Below are positions 25,719 to 33,598 of a stretch of 44,727 nucleotides of DNA, piece by piece. Made by a program: the position numbers and the translations under genes. Position 1 is the first letter of the stretch. Every line of letters starts with the position of its first letter. The stretch comes from JANYBV01 sp043763155. Its GTDB lineage: Bacteria > Pseudomonadota > Alphaproteobacteria > Rickettsiales > SXRF01. The notes below the pieces were generated by a model, which did not search any database, was not told where the DNA came from, and was given only the letters and a program-made list of their open reading frames with translations. The stretch is taken from positions 1 through 44,727 of the forward strand of contig JAYULW010000080.1 in assembly GCA_043763155.1 (NCBI GenBank), in the 5' to 3' direction.

Positions 25719-27786
25719 AGCAGAGTGGCTAACGGCCGCAAAGCAGCAGTTTACTGCGCAACACAGCCGTTTTTTCCTCTGGACGCCACTGCCTTTGATG
25801 CTGGGCATCAAGATCTTTTTCTCGCTCCCCCAAGACCCCCCCGCCATCCTGATCCCCCTCTTGGGTGGCCTTGGCCTCGCCCTGTGGATAATGTTCCGCA
25901 AATCCTCCTTCCGGCTTTGGGTTTTCGCCTGCCTTTTGGTCCTCCTTGGTTACGTATGCGCCCAATACCGTACCCAAAGCCTCGCCATGCCCCTGATCGG
26001 CGCAGAGCTGCACTACCGCGACATCGAAGGCCAGATTGAGCTGCTCGACCCTGAAGACAAAAAAACCAAAATCACCATCATTTACCCGACCATCGAAGGC
26101 CTGCCCCCCGAACAAACCCCGCCGCGCCTGCGCATTACCTTGCGCGGCGAACAAATGCCCATGCAGGCGGGCGACCGGGTGCGCCTGAAGGCCAACCTCT
26201 TCCCGCTGCCCGCCCCCACCATGCCCGGCGGCTTCGACTTTGCGCGCTATTATTATTTCAGCGGCATCGGCGGCACGGGCTATTCCCTCTCGCCCGTCGA
26301 AATTTTACAACCCAACCAATCCTCCGGCCTCGACATCGCCATCAACAACCTGCGCCACGCCATCGGCGAAGACATGCGTAATGGCATGCCCGGTCCCGCC
26401 GGGGCCGTCGCCGCCGCCATGACCATCGGCGAAACCGGGCCTATCTCCAACAAAATCAACGACGAGCTGCGCGACTCCGGCCTTTATCACATCCTCTCCA
26501 TTTCCGGGTTCCACTTAGCTGTGGTTACCGGCCTCGTATTCGCGGCGCTGCGCATCCTGCTGTCGCTCATCCCCGCATTCGCGCTGCGCGTAAACACCAA
26601 AAAAATCGCCGGGCTGCTCGCGTTGCTCGCAGCCTTCGCCTACCTAGCCCTTGCGGGCTATCCGCTACCCGCGCAGCGCAGCTTCATTATGGTGGGGTTC
26701 GTCTTCGTGGCCATCTTGTGTGACCGTCGCGGTATCAGCTTGCGCAGCATGTGCTTCGCTGCACTCTTCATCCTGATCGCCTTCCCCGATTCGCTCTATA
26801 GCGCCAGCTTCCAGCTTTCCTTTGCCGCAACGCTTGCCATCGTAAGCCTTTATGAATCATGCCCCCTGCCGCGCCCGCAAAGCCTGCTGGGCAAGGCGGG
26901 CGCCCACGCGCTTGGCATCCTCACCACTTCGCTTGCCGCATCGCTCGCCACCGCGCCCTTTATTATCTACGACTTCAATCGCCTGTCGCTTTTGGGCATC
27001 GTGTCCAACATGCTGGTGCTGCCGCTGGCAAGCGTGGTCATCATGCCTGCCATCATCATCGCCGTGCTCATCATACCGCTGGGTATTGCCTGGATCGCCT
27101 ATATCCCGGTGCAGTGGGGCACCGACCTGATGCTACGCATCTCCGCCATCGCCAGCGCCATGCCGCTGGCCTCCATCCGCCTGCCCGCACTCAGCGAATC
27201 GGGCGTGCAGCTTGCGGCGCTGGGCTTGTTATGGGTGTGCCTCTGGCGTGGCCGCTTGCGCCTCTGGGGCATCCCCATGCTGCTGCTGTCGCTTGCCACC
27301 ATGGGCTTCCATGAACCCATTGATGCCTTCGTAAGCGCCGAAGCCAAGCAGGTCCTCGTGCGCCTTCCAGACGGAAACTACACCACCCTCAAAGGCACGG
27401 GCCGCTCCTACGCCGTCAAAAGCTGGCTGCAAACCGAAGGCCAGGAAATGCCCATAATACTGAAAGACACCCAAATCCCCTGCGACGAAACCAGCTGCAC
27501 CTATACCAAAAATGGCCACACACTCATCATGGTCACCCACCCCGAATCCGACGCGGCGCTCGACGCTGCCTGCAAGCGCGCCCCCGATATTCTCATCGCC
27601 AGCCGCTACCTGAAAGCCAAACGCTGCCCGGAGCCGAAAATGCTCGTCGGAAAAAATGAATTGGGGGCCTACGGCCCCCATGCGTTTCGCTTAAAAACAT
27701 CAGGCATCGAGCGCCTTCGCACCCGCGAGGCAGGCAGCCCCCGCCGCCAGTGGCAGCCCGATTTCGACGGCGACCCCGACGAATAA
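25702..27786 (+). CDS. comEC: ComEC/Rec2-family DNA-uptake membrane channel
   Basis: A 694-residue polytopic membrane protein. N-terminal helices (about 25-85) are followed by a soluble beta-rich segment (about 100-205, DUF4131-like). The competence core then opens with ILSISGFHLAVVTGL at 264-278 and continues through many helices to about residue 530. ComEC carries single-stranded DNA across the inner membrane in transformation. The C-terminal 150 residues look like a reduced periplasmic or cytoplasmic domain with no HxHxDH, so the metallo-beta-lactamase nuclease domain of longer ComEC proteins is absent. The start overlaps the methyltransferase gene; the stop directly abuts that of copA on the other strand (TAATTA). 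Confidence 0.93.
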   Translation: MPRLPKAEWLTAAKQQFTAQHSRFFLWTPLPLMLGIKIFFSLPQDPPAILIPLLGGLGLALWIMFRKSSFRLWVFACLLVLLGYVCAQYRTQSLAMPLIGAELHYRDIEGQIELLDPEDKKTKITIIYPTIEGLPPEQTPPRLRITLRGEQMPMQAGDRVRLKANLFPLPAPTMPGGFDFARYYYFSGIGGTGYSLSPVEILQPNQSSGLDIAINNLRHAIGEDMRNGMPGPAGAVAAAMTIGETGPISNKINDELRDSGLYHILSISGFHLAVVTGLVFAALRILLSLIPAFALRVNTKKIAGLLALLAAFAYLALAGYPLPAQRSFIMVGFVFVAILCDRRGISLRSMCFAALFILIAFPDSLYSASFQLSFAATLAIVSLYESCPLPRPQSLLGKAGAHALGILTTSLAASLATAPFIIYDFNRLSLLGIVSNMLVLPLASVVIMPAIIIAVLIIPLGIAWIAYIPVQWGTDLMLRISAIASAMPLASIRLPALSESGVQLAALGLLWVCLWRGRLRLWGIPMLLLSLATMGFHEPIDAFVSAEAKQVLVRLPDGNYTTLKGTGRSYAVKSWLQTEGQEMPIILKDTQIPCDETSCTYTKNGHTLIMVTHPESDAALDAACKRAPDILIASRYLKAKRCPEPKMLVGKNELGAYGPHAFRLKTSGIERLRTREAGSPRRQWQPDFDGDPDE

Positions 27787-29943
27787 TTACAGCGCCAGCT
27801 TTCGTAAACGCAACGCATTGCCCACCACCGAGAGCGAACTGGCAGCCATCGCCGCACTGGCAACTGCCGGACTCAGCGTAAGCCCAAACCACGGATATAA
27901 AACCCCCGCGGCCAGCGGCAATGCTATGATGTTATAAGCAAACGCCAACACCAGGTTCTGGCGAATATTGCGCATCACGCCCGCGCTTAAATTACGCGCC
28001 CGCACCAGCGCCATCAGCTCGCCTGACACCAGCGTAATGCCTGCGCTCGCAATCGCCACATCCGTGCCTGTACCCATCGCGATTCCCACGTCGGCCTGCG
28101 CAAGGGCGGGGGCATCATTCACCCCGTCGCCCGCCATCGCCACAATATGCCCGCGCGCCTGCAGCGCCTTCACCAGCTCCGCTTTGCGCTCGGGGCTTAC
28201 GTCGGCTTCCACCTCGTCAATGCCCAGCTTGCGCGCAACCGCTTCTGCCGTGGGCTTGCTGTCGCCCGTCATCATCACCAGCTTCAGCCCTTGCGCCCTG
28301 AGTGCCTTCAGCGTATCAAGCGCATCGTCCTTCACCGGGTCGGCCAGCATCAAAAGCCCGATGCAATGCCCATCCATCGCCACAAAAATCACGGTCTGCC
28401 CTTGCGATTTATAGGGCTTGGCGCGGGTCCTGAGCGTCACCGGAATATGCAGTGATTCCAAAAACTGCTCACTGCCCATAGCCACCGAGCGCCCGTCGGC
28501 AATACCCGTCACGCCACCGCCCGCCACCGCCTTAAACGCATGTACCTGCAGCAGCCCCAGCCCGCGCTCTTTCGCCGCGCGCACAATGGCCGCGCTCAGC
28601 GCGTGTTCGCTATTTTGCTCAAGGCTTGCCGCCATGCGCAGCAAATTCGGCTCGCTATGCCCCTCAGTAGGCATCACCGTAAGCAGTTTGGGTGTGCCTT
28701 GCGTAAGCGTGCCCGTTTTATCCAGCACCAGCACGTCGGCTTTTTCAAGTCGCTCCAGCGCACCCGCCTCGCGCACCAGCACGCCCGCCAGCGCCCCCCG
28801 GCCTGTGCCGCACATAATGGAAACAGGCGTGGCCAGCCCCAACGCGCACGGGCACGCAATAATCAGCACTGCCACCGCATTCACCAGCGCATGCGTCATA
28901 TGCGGTTCCGGCCCCCACAGCCCCCACACCAGCGCGGTAAGCCCCGAAAGCACCAGCACCATGGGCACGAAAATCCCTGAAATTGTATCTGCCAGCTTCT
29001 GGATCGGCGCGCGGCTACGCTGGGCGCTGGCAACCAGTGCCGCAATCCGCGCCAGCACGCTGTGCGCCCCCACATGCTCGGCTTGCATAATAAAACTACC
29101 CTGCACATTCATCGTGCCGCCAATCACACGGTCGCCCAGCCCGCGCGCCACCGGCATGGATTCGCCCGTAACCATGGACTGGTCCACGGCGCTTTCGCCC
29201 TGCGCAATCACCCCATCCACCGGCACACGCTCGCCCGGCCTTACGCGCAAAAACTGCCCCGGCAAAACCTGCGAAAGCTGCACGTCGCGCTCCTCATTAC
29301 CCTCAACCAGCCGTGCGCTCTTCGGCGCTAAATTCAGCAGCGCCCGCAGCGCCTGCCCGGTCTGTTCACGCGCTTTCAATTCCAGCACCTGCCCCAGCAG
29401 CACCAGCGTGGTCACCATCGCCGCGCTTTCAAAATACAGATGCGCCATCATCGAGGAAAAGAACAGCGCGATCAGGCTATAGCCATACGAAACCCCAACA
29501 CCCAGCGCAATCAGCGTAAACATATTGAGGTTGCGAAGGCGCACCCCCCGCACCCAAAACGGCCAGCCGCCCCACAGCACCACGGGCGTGGCCAGCAGCG
29601 CTTCAATCGTGCCATGTGCCTCCGACTCTGGCGCAAGCCCCATATGCCCGCCCATATCCATGAACATCAGCGGCAGCGTAAGCACCGCGCATATAACGAG
29701 CCGCTGCAGCATATAAGCATATTCAGGATTCGTCTCCGCGGGCATCACCGCCTCCAGCGCCATGCCGCACACCGGGCACGCGCCCGGCCCCACTTGCTGC
29801 ACATCAGGGTGCATCGGGCACGTAAACATAGCCCCCGCATCCGCCGCAAACGCGGAAAGGGCAGGGGGCTCTCCCCCGCAACAGGTATGTGCCCCGGATT
29901 CCGGGGTGGTTTCCTTAGGCGTCATGTCCGTGTGGGCGTGCAT
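27787..29943 (-). CDS. copA: Copper-type P1B ATPase with N-terminal heavy-metal-binding motif
   Basis: A 718-residue heavy-metal exporting P-type ATPase. The N-terminus has a His/Cys-rich stretch and the zinc-ribbon-like segment FTCPMHPDV to CPVCGMALE (40-64) in place of the usual GMTCxxC domain. The core motifs are TGE at 259-261, the membrane CPC at 364-366, and the phosphorylated D408 in DKTGT. Helices 7 and 8 carry AYNIIALPLAAG and MAASSLSVVGNA, as in Cu+ pumps. The nucleotide-domain motif is SEHAL (H447), with Ala where nearly all relatives have Pro. It most likely exports Cu+ (or Ag+) to the periplasm. It is divergent from the J-protein gene across 90 bp. Confidence 0.92.
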   Translation of the reverse strand: MHAHTDMTPKETTPESGAHTCCGGEPPALSAFAADAGAMFTCPMHPDVQQVGPGACPVCGMALEAVMPAETNPEYAYMLQRLVICAVLTLPLMFMDMGGHMGLAPESEAHGTIEALLATPVVLWGGWPFWVRGVRLRNLNMFTLIALGVGVSYGYSLIALFFSSMMAHLYFESAAMVTTLVLLGQVLELKAREQTGQALRALLNLAPKSARLVEGNEERDVQLSQVLPGQFLRVRPGERVPVDGVIAQGESAVDQSMVTGESMPVARGLGDRVIGGTMNVQGSFIMQAEHVGAHSVLARIAALVASAQRSRAPIQKLADTISGIFVPMVLVLSGLTALVWGLWGPEPHMTHALVNAVAVLIIACPCALGLATPVSIMCGTGRGALAGVLVREAGALERLEKADVLVLDKTGTLTQGTPKLLTVMPTEGHSEPNLLRMAASLEQNSEHALSAAIVRAAKERGLGLLQVHAFKAVAGGGVTGIADGRSVAMGSEQFLESLHIPVTLRTRAKPYKSQGQTVIFVAMDGHCIGLLMLADPVKDDALDTLKALRAQGLKLVMMTGDSKPTAEAVARKLGIDEVEADVSPERKAELVKALQARGHIVAMAGDGVNDAPALAQADVGIAMGTGTDVAIASAGITLVSGELMALVRARNLSAGVMRNIRQNLVLAFAYNIIALPLAAGVLYPWFGLTLSPAVASAAMAASSLSVVGNALRLRKLAL

Positions 29944-29968
29944 TACCGGGAACTATTAATTGGAATAT

Positions 29969-29982
29969 TGGCTATAAAGCCA
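29969..29982. promoter_or_regulatory. Inverted repeat in the copA / J-protein gap
   Basis: TGGCT-ATAA-AGCCA forms a 14-bp inverted repeat, and its CTATAA motif recurs ten bases later. It lies 26 bp upstream of the copA start and could be an operator, but it does not match the CueR pattern I know. Low confidence. Confidence 0.25.
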
Positions 29983-30033
29983 CTATAACCATAGCATAAT
30001 AAAAACCACAGAAAAAACGACAGCATAGAAAAT

Positions 30034-30393
30034 ATGGCCAAGCCTAAATACGAGCAGTGGATTTCGGCAGGCGGCTTGCTGGGCCTTGCCATCCTCACGG
30101 CGCGCCTTACCCGCACCCCGCTCATCACCTTGCTTGCCGCCGCCCCCCAGCTGCTTAAAATCATACAGGGTTATGAGCGCATCCAAAATGCCAGCAAGCC
30201 CGAAAGCACCCCCGCCGCCATGCTTACGCGTGAGGAGGCAGCCCTTCTTCTGGGCGTGCCGGTCACCGCCAGCGAAGAACAGATCCGCGACGCCCACCGC
30301 CGCCTGATTCAAAAAAACCACCCCGACCGTGGCGGCACCGATTACCTCGCTGCTAAAATCAACCAGGCCCGCGACATTTTGCTGAAGCCCTAA
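30034..30393 (+). CDS. Membrane-anchored J-domain protein, Pam18/Tim14-like
   Basis: A 119-residue type III J-protein. A hydrophobic segment (about 10-42) anchors it in the membrane, followed by a short linker and a C-terminal J-domain (about 64-119). The essential HPD tripeptide is at 96-98 in LIQKNHPDRGG; the J-domain lacks the last helix of full DnaJ, as in mitochondrial Pam18. Such proteins stimulate Hsp70 at a membrane, and alphaproteobacterial versions are thought to be ancestors of Pam18. Its bacterial client is unknown. murJ starts 19 bp downstream and is probably co-transcribed. Confidence 0.9.
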   Translation: MAKPKYEQWISAGGLLGLAILTARLTRTPLITLLAAAPQLLKIIQGYERIQNASKPESTPAAMLTREEAALLLGVPVTASEEQIRDAHRRLIQKNHPDRGGTDYLAAKINQARDILLKP

Positions 30394-30412
30394 ACCCGAA
30401 ATTTTAAAATCC

Positions 30413-31963
30413 ATGTCCCTCGTTAAATCCACCGCCACCATCGGCCTCTACACCCTCATCTCCCGCGTACTGGGCTTCGCCCGCGACGTCACCATCGCCT
30501 CAGGCTTAGGGGCCAGCTACTTGTCCGATGCCTTCTTTGTCGCTTTCCGCCTGCCCAATTATTTGCGCCGCCTCTTTGCCGAAGGCGCGTTCAACGCGGC
30601 CTTCGTGCCCATGTATTCCGGCATGCTCGCCGTGGACGGCGAAGAAAAAGCCCTGCGCTTTTCCAGCGAGGCCATGTCGTTCCTGATTGTGTTATTACTG
30701 GGTGTTGTCGCCGCCTTCATGATCGGCATGGACTGGATCATGGTCGTCCTCGCCCCCGGCTTCACCGACGATCCGCGCAAATACGTACTCACCGTGGCGC
30801 TCACCCGCATCACCATGCCCTATATTTTATTCATCTCGCTGGTATCGCTCTTGGGCGGGGTGCTGAATTCCATGCACCGTTTCGCCGCCGCCGCCTCCAC
30901 CCCCATCATCATGAATCTGTGCCTCATCATCATCCCCTGGGCGATTGACCCCTTCACCCCCACCGGCGCGCACGCGCTGGCCATCGCCGTGATGGCCTCT
31001 GGCGTGGCGCAGTGGTTGTGGCTGGTTTATTTCTGCCACAAGGCGGGCATGCTGCCCAAACTCATGAAACCCAAACTCACCCCCGACGTAAAAAAACTCC
31101 TGAAAATCATCGCCCCTGTAGCGCTCGGCGCGGGCGTGGCGCAGGTGAATTTGTTCATTGATACCATCATCGCCACGCATTTCGACAGCGGGGTGTCATA
31201 CCTTTATTACGCCGACCGCATCAACGAACTCCCCCTTGCCGTGATTGGCATCGCGCTGGGAACGGCGCTGCTGCCCATGCTCTCGCGTTTCATCCGCGAA
31301 GGCAAAAACGCCGAAGCGCAGGACTGCCAGAACCGCGCCATCGAGCTGGGCCTGTTCCTGAGCCTTCCCGCCGCCACCGCGCTTATTTTAATTGCCGAAC
31401 CCATCATCCGCGTCATGTTCGAGCGCGGCGAGTTCGGCGCGCATGAAACGGCCGCCACCTTCATTGCGCTGCGCGCCTTCGCCATGGGCCTGCCCGCCTT
31501 CATCCTCGTCAAAATCCTCTCCCCCGGTTTTTATGCCAACCAGGACACCAAAACCCCCTTCAAAATCGCCATCGTCTGCATGATCGTAAACCTCGTGCTG
31601 AACCTTGCCCTCATGGGCCCCTTCAAGCATGTGGGCATGGCGCTTGCCACCTCCATCGCGGGGTGGGTGAATGTCATCATGATGCTTTATGTGCTCATCC
31701 GCAGGCAGTGGTTTGTCGCAAGCCCCGGACTGCTGCGCCAGATCGCAAACATCGTGGCCGCAAGCGGCGCCATGGCCGCCATGCTCGTCCTGCTAAGGCC
31801 CATTGGCGACCATTACTTCCAGCACGGCGAGGGCCAGCGCTTCGCAATGCTTGCCGCGCTGGTAACAGCTGGCGGTGCTGGGTATTTCGCAGCCGCCTTA
31901 GGCCTCAACATCATGGGGTGCCGCACACGGCTTCACGCCCGCCTGAACCGCAAGCGCGCTTAA
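30413..31963 (+). CDS. murJ: Lipid II flippase MurJ
   Basis: A 516-residue MOP-superfamily membrane transporter that moves lipid-linked peptidoglycan precursor across the inner membrane. The N-terminus is diagnostic (STATIGLYTLISRVLGFARD, then LSDAFFVAFRLPNYLRRLFAEG with the conserved arginines of the central cavity, and FNAAFVP). About 14 hydrophobic helices follow, including YLYYADRINELPLAVIGIALG. Length is normal. It lies behind the J-protein gene and is convergent with a secreted hypothetical gene 25 bp away, with no terminator hairpin visible in that gap. Confidence 0.97.
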   Translation: MSLVKSTATIGLYTLISRVLGFARDVTIASGLGASYLSDAFFVAFRLPNYLRRLFAEGAFNAAFVPMYSGMLAVDGEEKALRFSSEAMSFLIVLLLGVVAAFMIGMDWIMVVLAPGFTDDPRKYVLTVALTRITMPYILFISLVSLLGGVLNSMHRFAAAASTPIIMNLCLIIIPWAIDPFTPTGAHALAIAVMASGVAQWLWLVYFCHKAGMLPKLMKPKLTPDVKKLLKIIAPVALGAGVAQVNLFIDTIIATHFDSGVSYLYYADRINELPLAVIGIALGTALLPMLSRFIREGKNAEAQDCQNRAIELGLFLSLPAATALILIAEPIIRVMFERGEFGAHETAATFIALRAFAMGLPAFILVKILSPGFYANQDTKTPFKIAIVCMIVNLVLNLALMGPFKHVGMALATSIAGWVNVIMMLYVLIRRQWFVASPGLLRQIANIVAASGAMAAMLVLLRPIGDHYFQHGEGQRFAMLAALVTAGGAGYFAAALGLNIMGCRTRLHARLNRKRA

Positions 31964-31988
31964 ATCTGCCGTAAAACTAAAAGGGAAA

Positions 31989-32573
31989 TTACTGTACGGC
32001 GATAGGCGCCTGGGCTGCCACTGGGGGCGCCGCAGGCGTTGACGGTACGTTATCGGAGGGGGTCTTCGTCGCTTCTTGCACCTTCACGCCGCGTACGGCG
32101 CCTTTGGTGCCGGGCGCATGCTGCTTGGTGGAGCGGGCTGCCGCGCGCTTTGCCTGCATGGCCTGGAAATCGGCATCCGTCATAGCGTTCACACGGTCCG
32201 AGTTTTTCTTCACGTTTTCGCGGTAGGTTTCAAGCGTGGGGGGAAGCTTGGGGTGGTTTTCACGCATGGTGGCGTATTGTTCCGCCGTCATGGTGTTGGC
32301 TCGCGCCAGCACTTTGGTGAAATGTTCCTTAGCTGCCGCAAGCGTTATCTCTTTTTTCTGGTGGTTGCCCTTTGGCCCGTTTGCAGGTACTTTTCCAGCA
32401 TCAGGCGTGGTCGCAGGTGCAGTCGCCGCAAGGGCAGGCGCAGGTGGCGCAACCGTAGGCGTAGGGGCAACAGCGGCAACCGGCGTTGCGTTCTCGCTGG
32501 TGGCGGCATAAGCAACCAGCGCGAGGGCCGGAACGGCAATGGCGATGGCAATAATTTTTTGGCGCTGGTTCAT
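31989..32573 (-). CDS. Secreted or membrane-anchored Ala/Pro-rich hypothetical protein
   Basis: I do not recognise this family. The chosen ATG at 32573 gives 194 residues beginning with a lysine/arginine-bearing hydrophobic segment (MNQRQKIIAIAIAVPALALVAYA), either a signal peptide or anchor. An Ala/Pro/Thr-rich linker (about 28-65) follows. Then comes a charged helical region (about 70-150) with EITLAAAKEHFTKVLARANTM and MTDADFQAMQAKRAAARS, whose repeated MTxxxF/Y-type turns suggest a paired helical repeat. The C-terminal tail is Pro/Ala-rich again. It probably resides in the periplasm. Its start lies only 12 bp from the divergent cutA start. An upstream ATG at 32636 would run through cutA and is rejected. 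Confidence 0.7.
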   Translation of the reverse strand: MNQRQKIIAIAIAVPALALVAYAATSENATPVAAVAPTPTVAPPAPALAATAPATTPDAGKVPANGPKGNHQKKEITLAAAKEHFTKVLARANTMTAEQYATMRENHPKLPPTLETYRENVKKNSDRVNAMTDADFQAMQAKRAAARSTKQHAPGTKGAVRGVKVQEATKTPSDNVPSTPAAPPVAAQAPIAVQ

Positions 32574-32585
32574 AGGAATAAGACC

Positions 32586-32918
32586 ATGGGAAAGAATGAA
32601 GACAAAATCTGGGGAATTTATAGCACATTCCCCCATAGAGAAGAAGCACTTTCTGTGGCCGCCAAACTACTGGAACAAAAACTGATTGCGTGTGCAAACC
32701 TGTTTGAAAACGTGACCTCCCTGTACCATTGGGAAGGAACCCTCAGGCAGGAAAACGAGGTGGTCATGCTGGCCAAAACAAGCGCAGGCACCCGCCATGC
32801 CGCCATCGAAACCTTAACGAAACTGCATCCCTACGACCTGCCCTGCATCACCGCCACCCCCATCGAAGAGGCCCACCCGCCTTTTGCCCAGTGGGTAACC
32901 GAACAAACCTTAGGATAG
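32586..32918 (+). CDS. cutA: CutA1-family divalent-ion tolerance protein
   Basis: A 110-residue trimeric ferredoxin-like protein of the CutA1 family. Landmarks are the opening strand GIYSTFPHREEALSVAAKLLEQKLIACANL, the WEG turn, the ENEVVMLAKTS strand and LHPYDLPCITATPI. CutA was linked to copper tolerance in E. coli, but its molecular role is unclear. The ATG at 32586 has AGGAA seven bases upstream; the frame stays open for about 500 bp further upstream, but that part is antisense to the neighbouring gene. The CBM9-like gene follows after 3 bp, so the two are co-transcribed. Confidence 0.93.
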   Translation: MGKNEDKIWGIYSTFPHREEALSVAAKLLEQKLIACANLFENVTSLYHWEGTLRQENEVVMLAKTSAGTRHAAIETLTKLHPYDLPCITATPIEEAHPPFAQWVTEQTLG

Positions 32919-32921
32919 CCC

Positions 32922-33578
32922 ATGCGCAAAACATTGCTGCCAGCCCTTTTGCTCCCCCTGCTTGCCAGCCCCGCCATGGCCCGCGAATCCTACCCGGTCA
33001 TGCACGCCGAAAACTCTCCCACCATTGACGGCAAACTCAACGACCCCATATGGCAGCATGCACCGAAGCTGCCCTTCACCACCCTCTTCAACGTGGGCGA
33101 CACCCAAAACTATGTGCGCTACGTGCAGCTGGCATGGGACAAAAACGGCCTTTACTGGGCGGCTGAAATCGAAGACCACGACATCACCCCCTTCGGCGTG
33201 CGCCACAACGACACCCTCTGGCACGGCGACGTGGTTGAGCTGTTCTTGCGCCCTTACAATGATTTGCGCTACTACGAGCTGGAGGTAAACCCCAACGGCC
33301 AGCTGTTTGAACTCGCCTTCCCCACCAACAAGGAAGAGCACGGCATGGTGGCCAAAGCCACGCGCATGGACGGCAAAACCCCCGGCTGGCGCATTGAAGC
33401 CCGCATCCCCTGGGATGAACTGGCAGGCTCGCCCACCCCCGACAGCAAATGGACCTTCACCGCCGCCTTCTTCGACCACGGCGCCGACCGTAAACCCGTC
33501 ATGGGTGCAACCGCGCCCCTCACGCAAGGCAATTTCCACCGCACCCAGGAATACATGCCGCTACGCTTCCAGCCTTAA
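32922..33578 (+). CDS. Secreted CBM9-like carbohydrate-binding-fold protein
   Basis: A 218-residue exported protein with a clear signal peptide (MRKTLLPALLLPLLASPAMA) followed by one family-9 carbohydrate-binding-like beta-sandwich. The entry motif TIDGKLNDPIW, the central WHGDVVELFLRPYND and YYELEVNPNGQLFEL, and the closing PGWRIEARIPWDELAG are typical of the group. No catalytic domain is attached. It might bind sugars or a heme-type ligand in the periplasm; related folds occur in cytochrome-associated proteins. It follows cutA by 3 bp, and its stop codon lies in a 28-bp perfect palindrome shared with the convergent phosphoesterase gene. Confidence 0.85.
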   Translation: MRKTLLPALLLPLLASPAMARESYPVMHAENSPTIDGKLNDPIWQHAPKLPFTTLFNVGDTQNYVRYVQLAWDKNGLYWAAEIEDHDITPFGVRHNDTLWHGDVVELFLRPYNDLRYYELEVNPNGQLFELAFPTNKEEHGMVAKATRMDGKTPGWRIEARIPWDELAGSPTPDSKWTFTAAFFDHGADRKPVMGATAPLTQGNFHRTQEYMPLRFQP

Positions 33579-33598
33579 TTAAGGCCTTAATTAAGGCT
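33571..33598. repeat. 28-bp perfect palindrome spanning two convergent stop codons
   Basis: The 12-bp palindrome CCTTAATTAAGG occurs twice in direct tandem (33573-33584 and 33585-33596), and with its flanks makes a 28-bp perfect palindrome. It contains the TAA of the CBM9-like gene (33576-33578) and the TAA of the phosphoesterase gene (33591-33593). It could act as a bidirectional terminator hairpin or protein-binding site; there is no clean T-run. Confidence 0.85.

Noticed and set aside
32076..32585. Open frame continuing upstream of cutA in the same frame
   Set aside because: CutA homologs start near 32586, where a good Shine-Dalgarno lies; the upstream part is Arg-rich and antisense to the secreted hypothetical gene.
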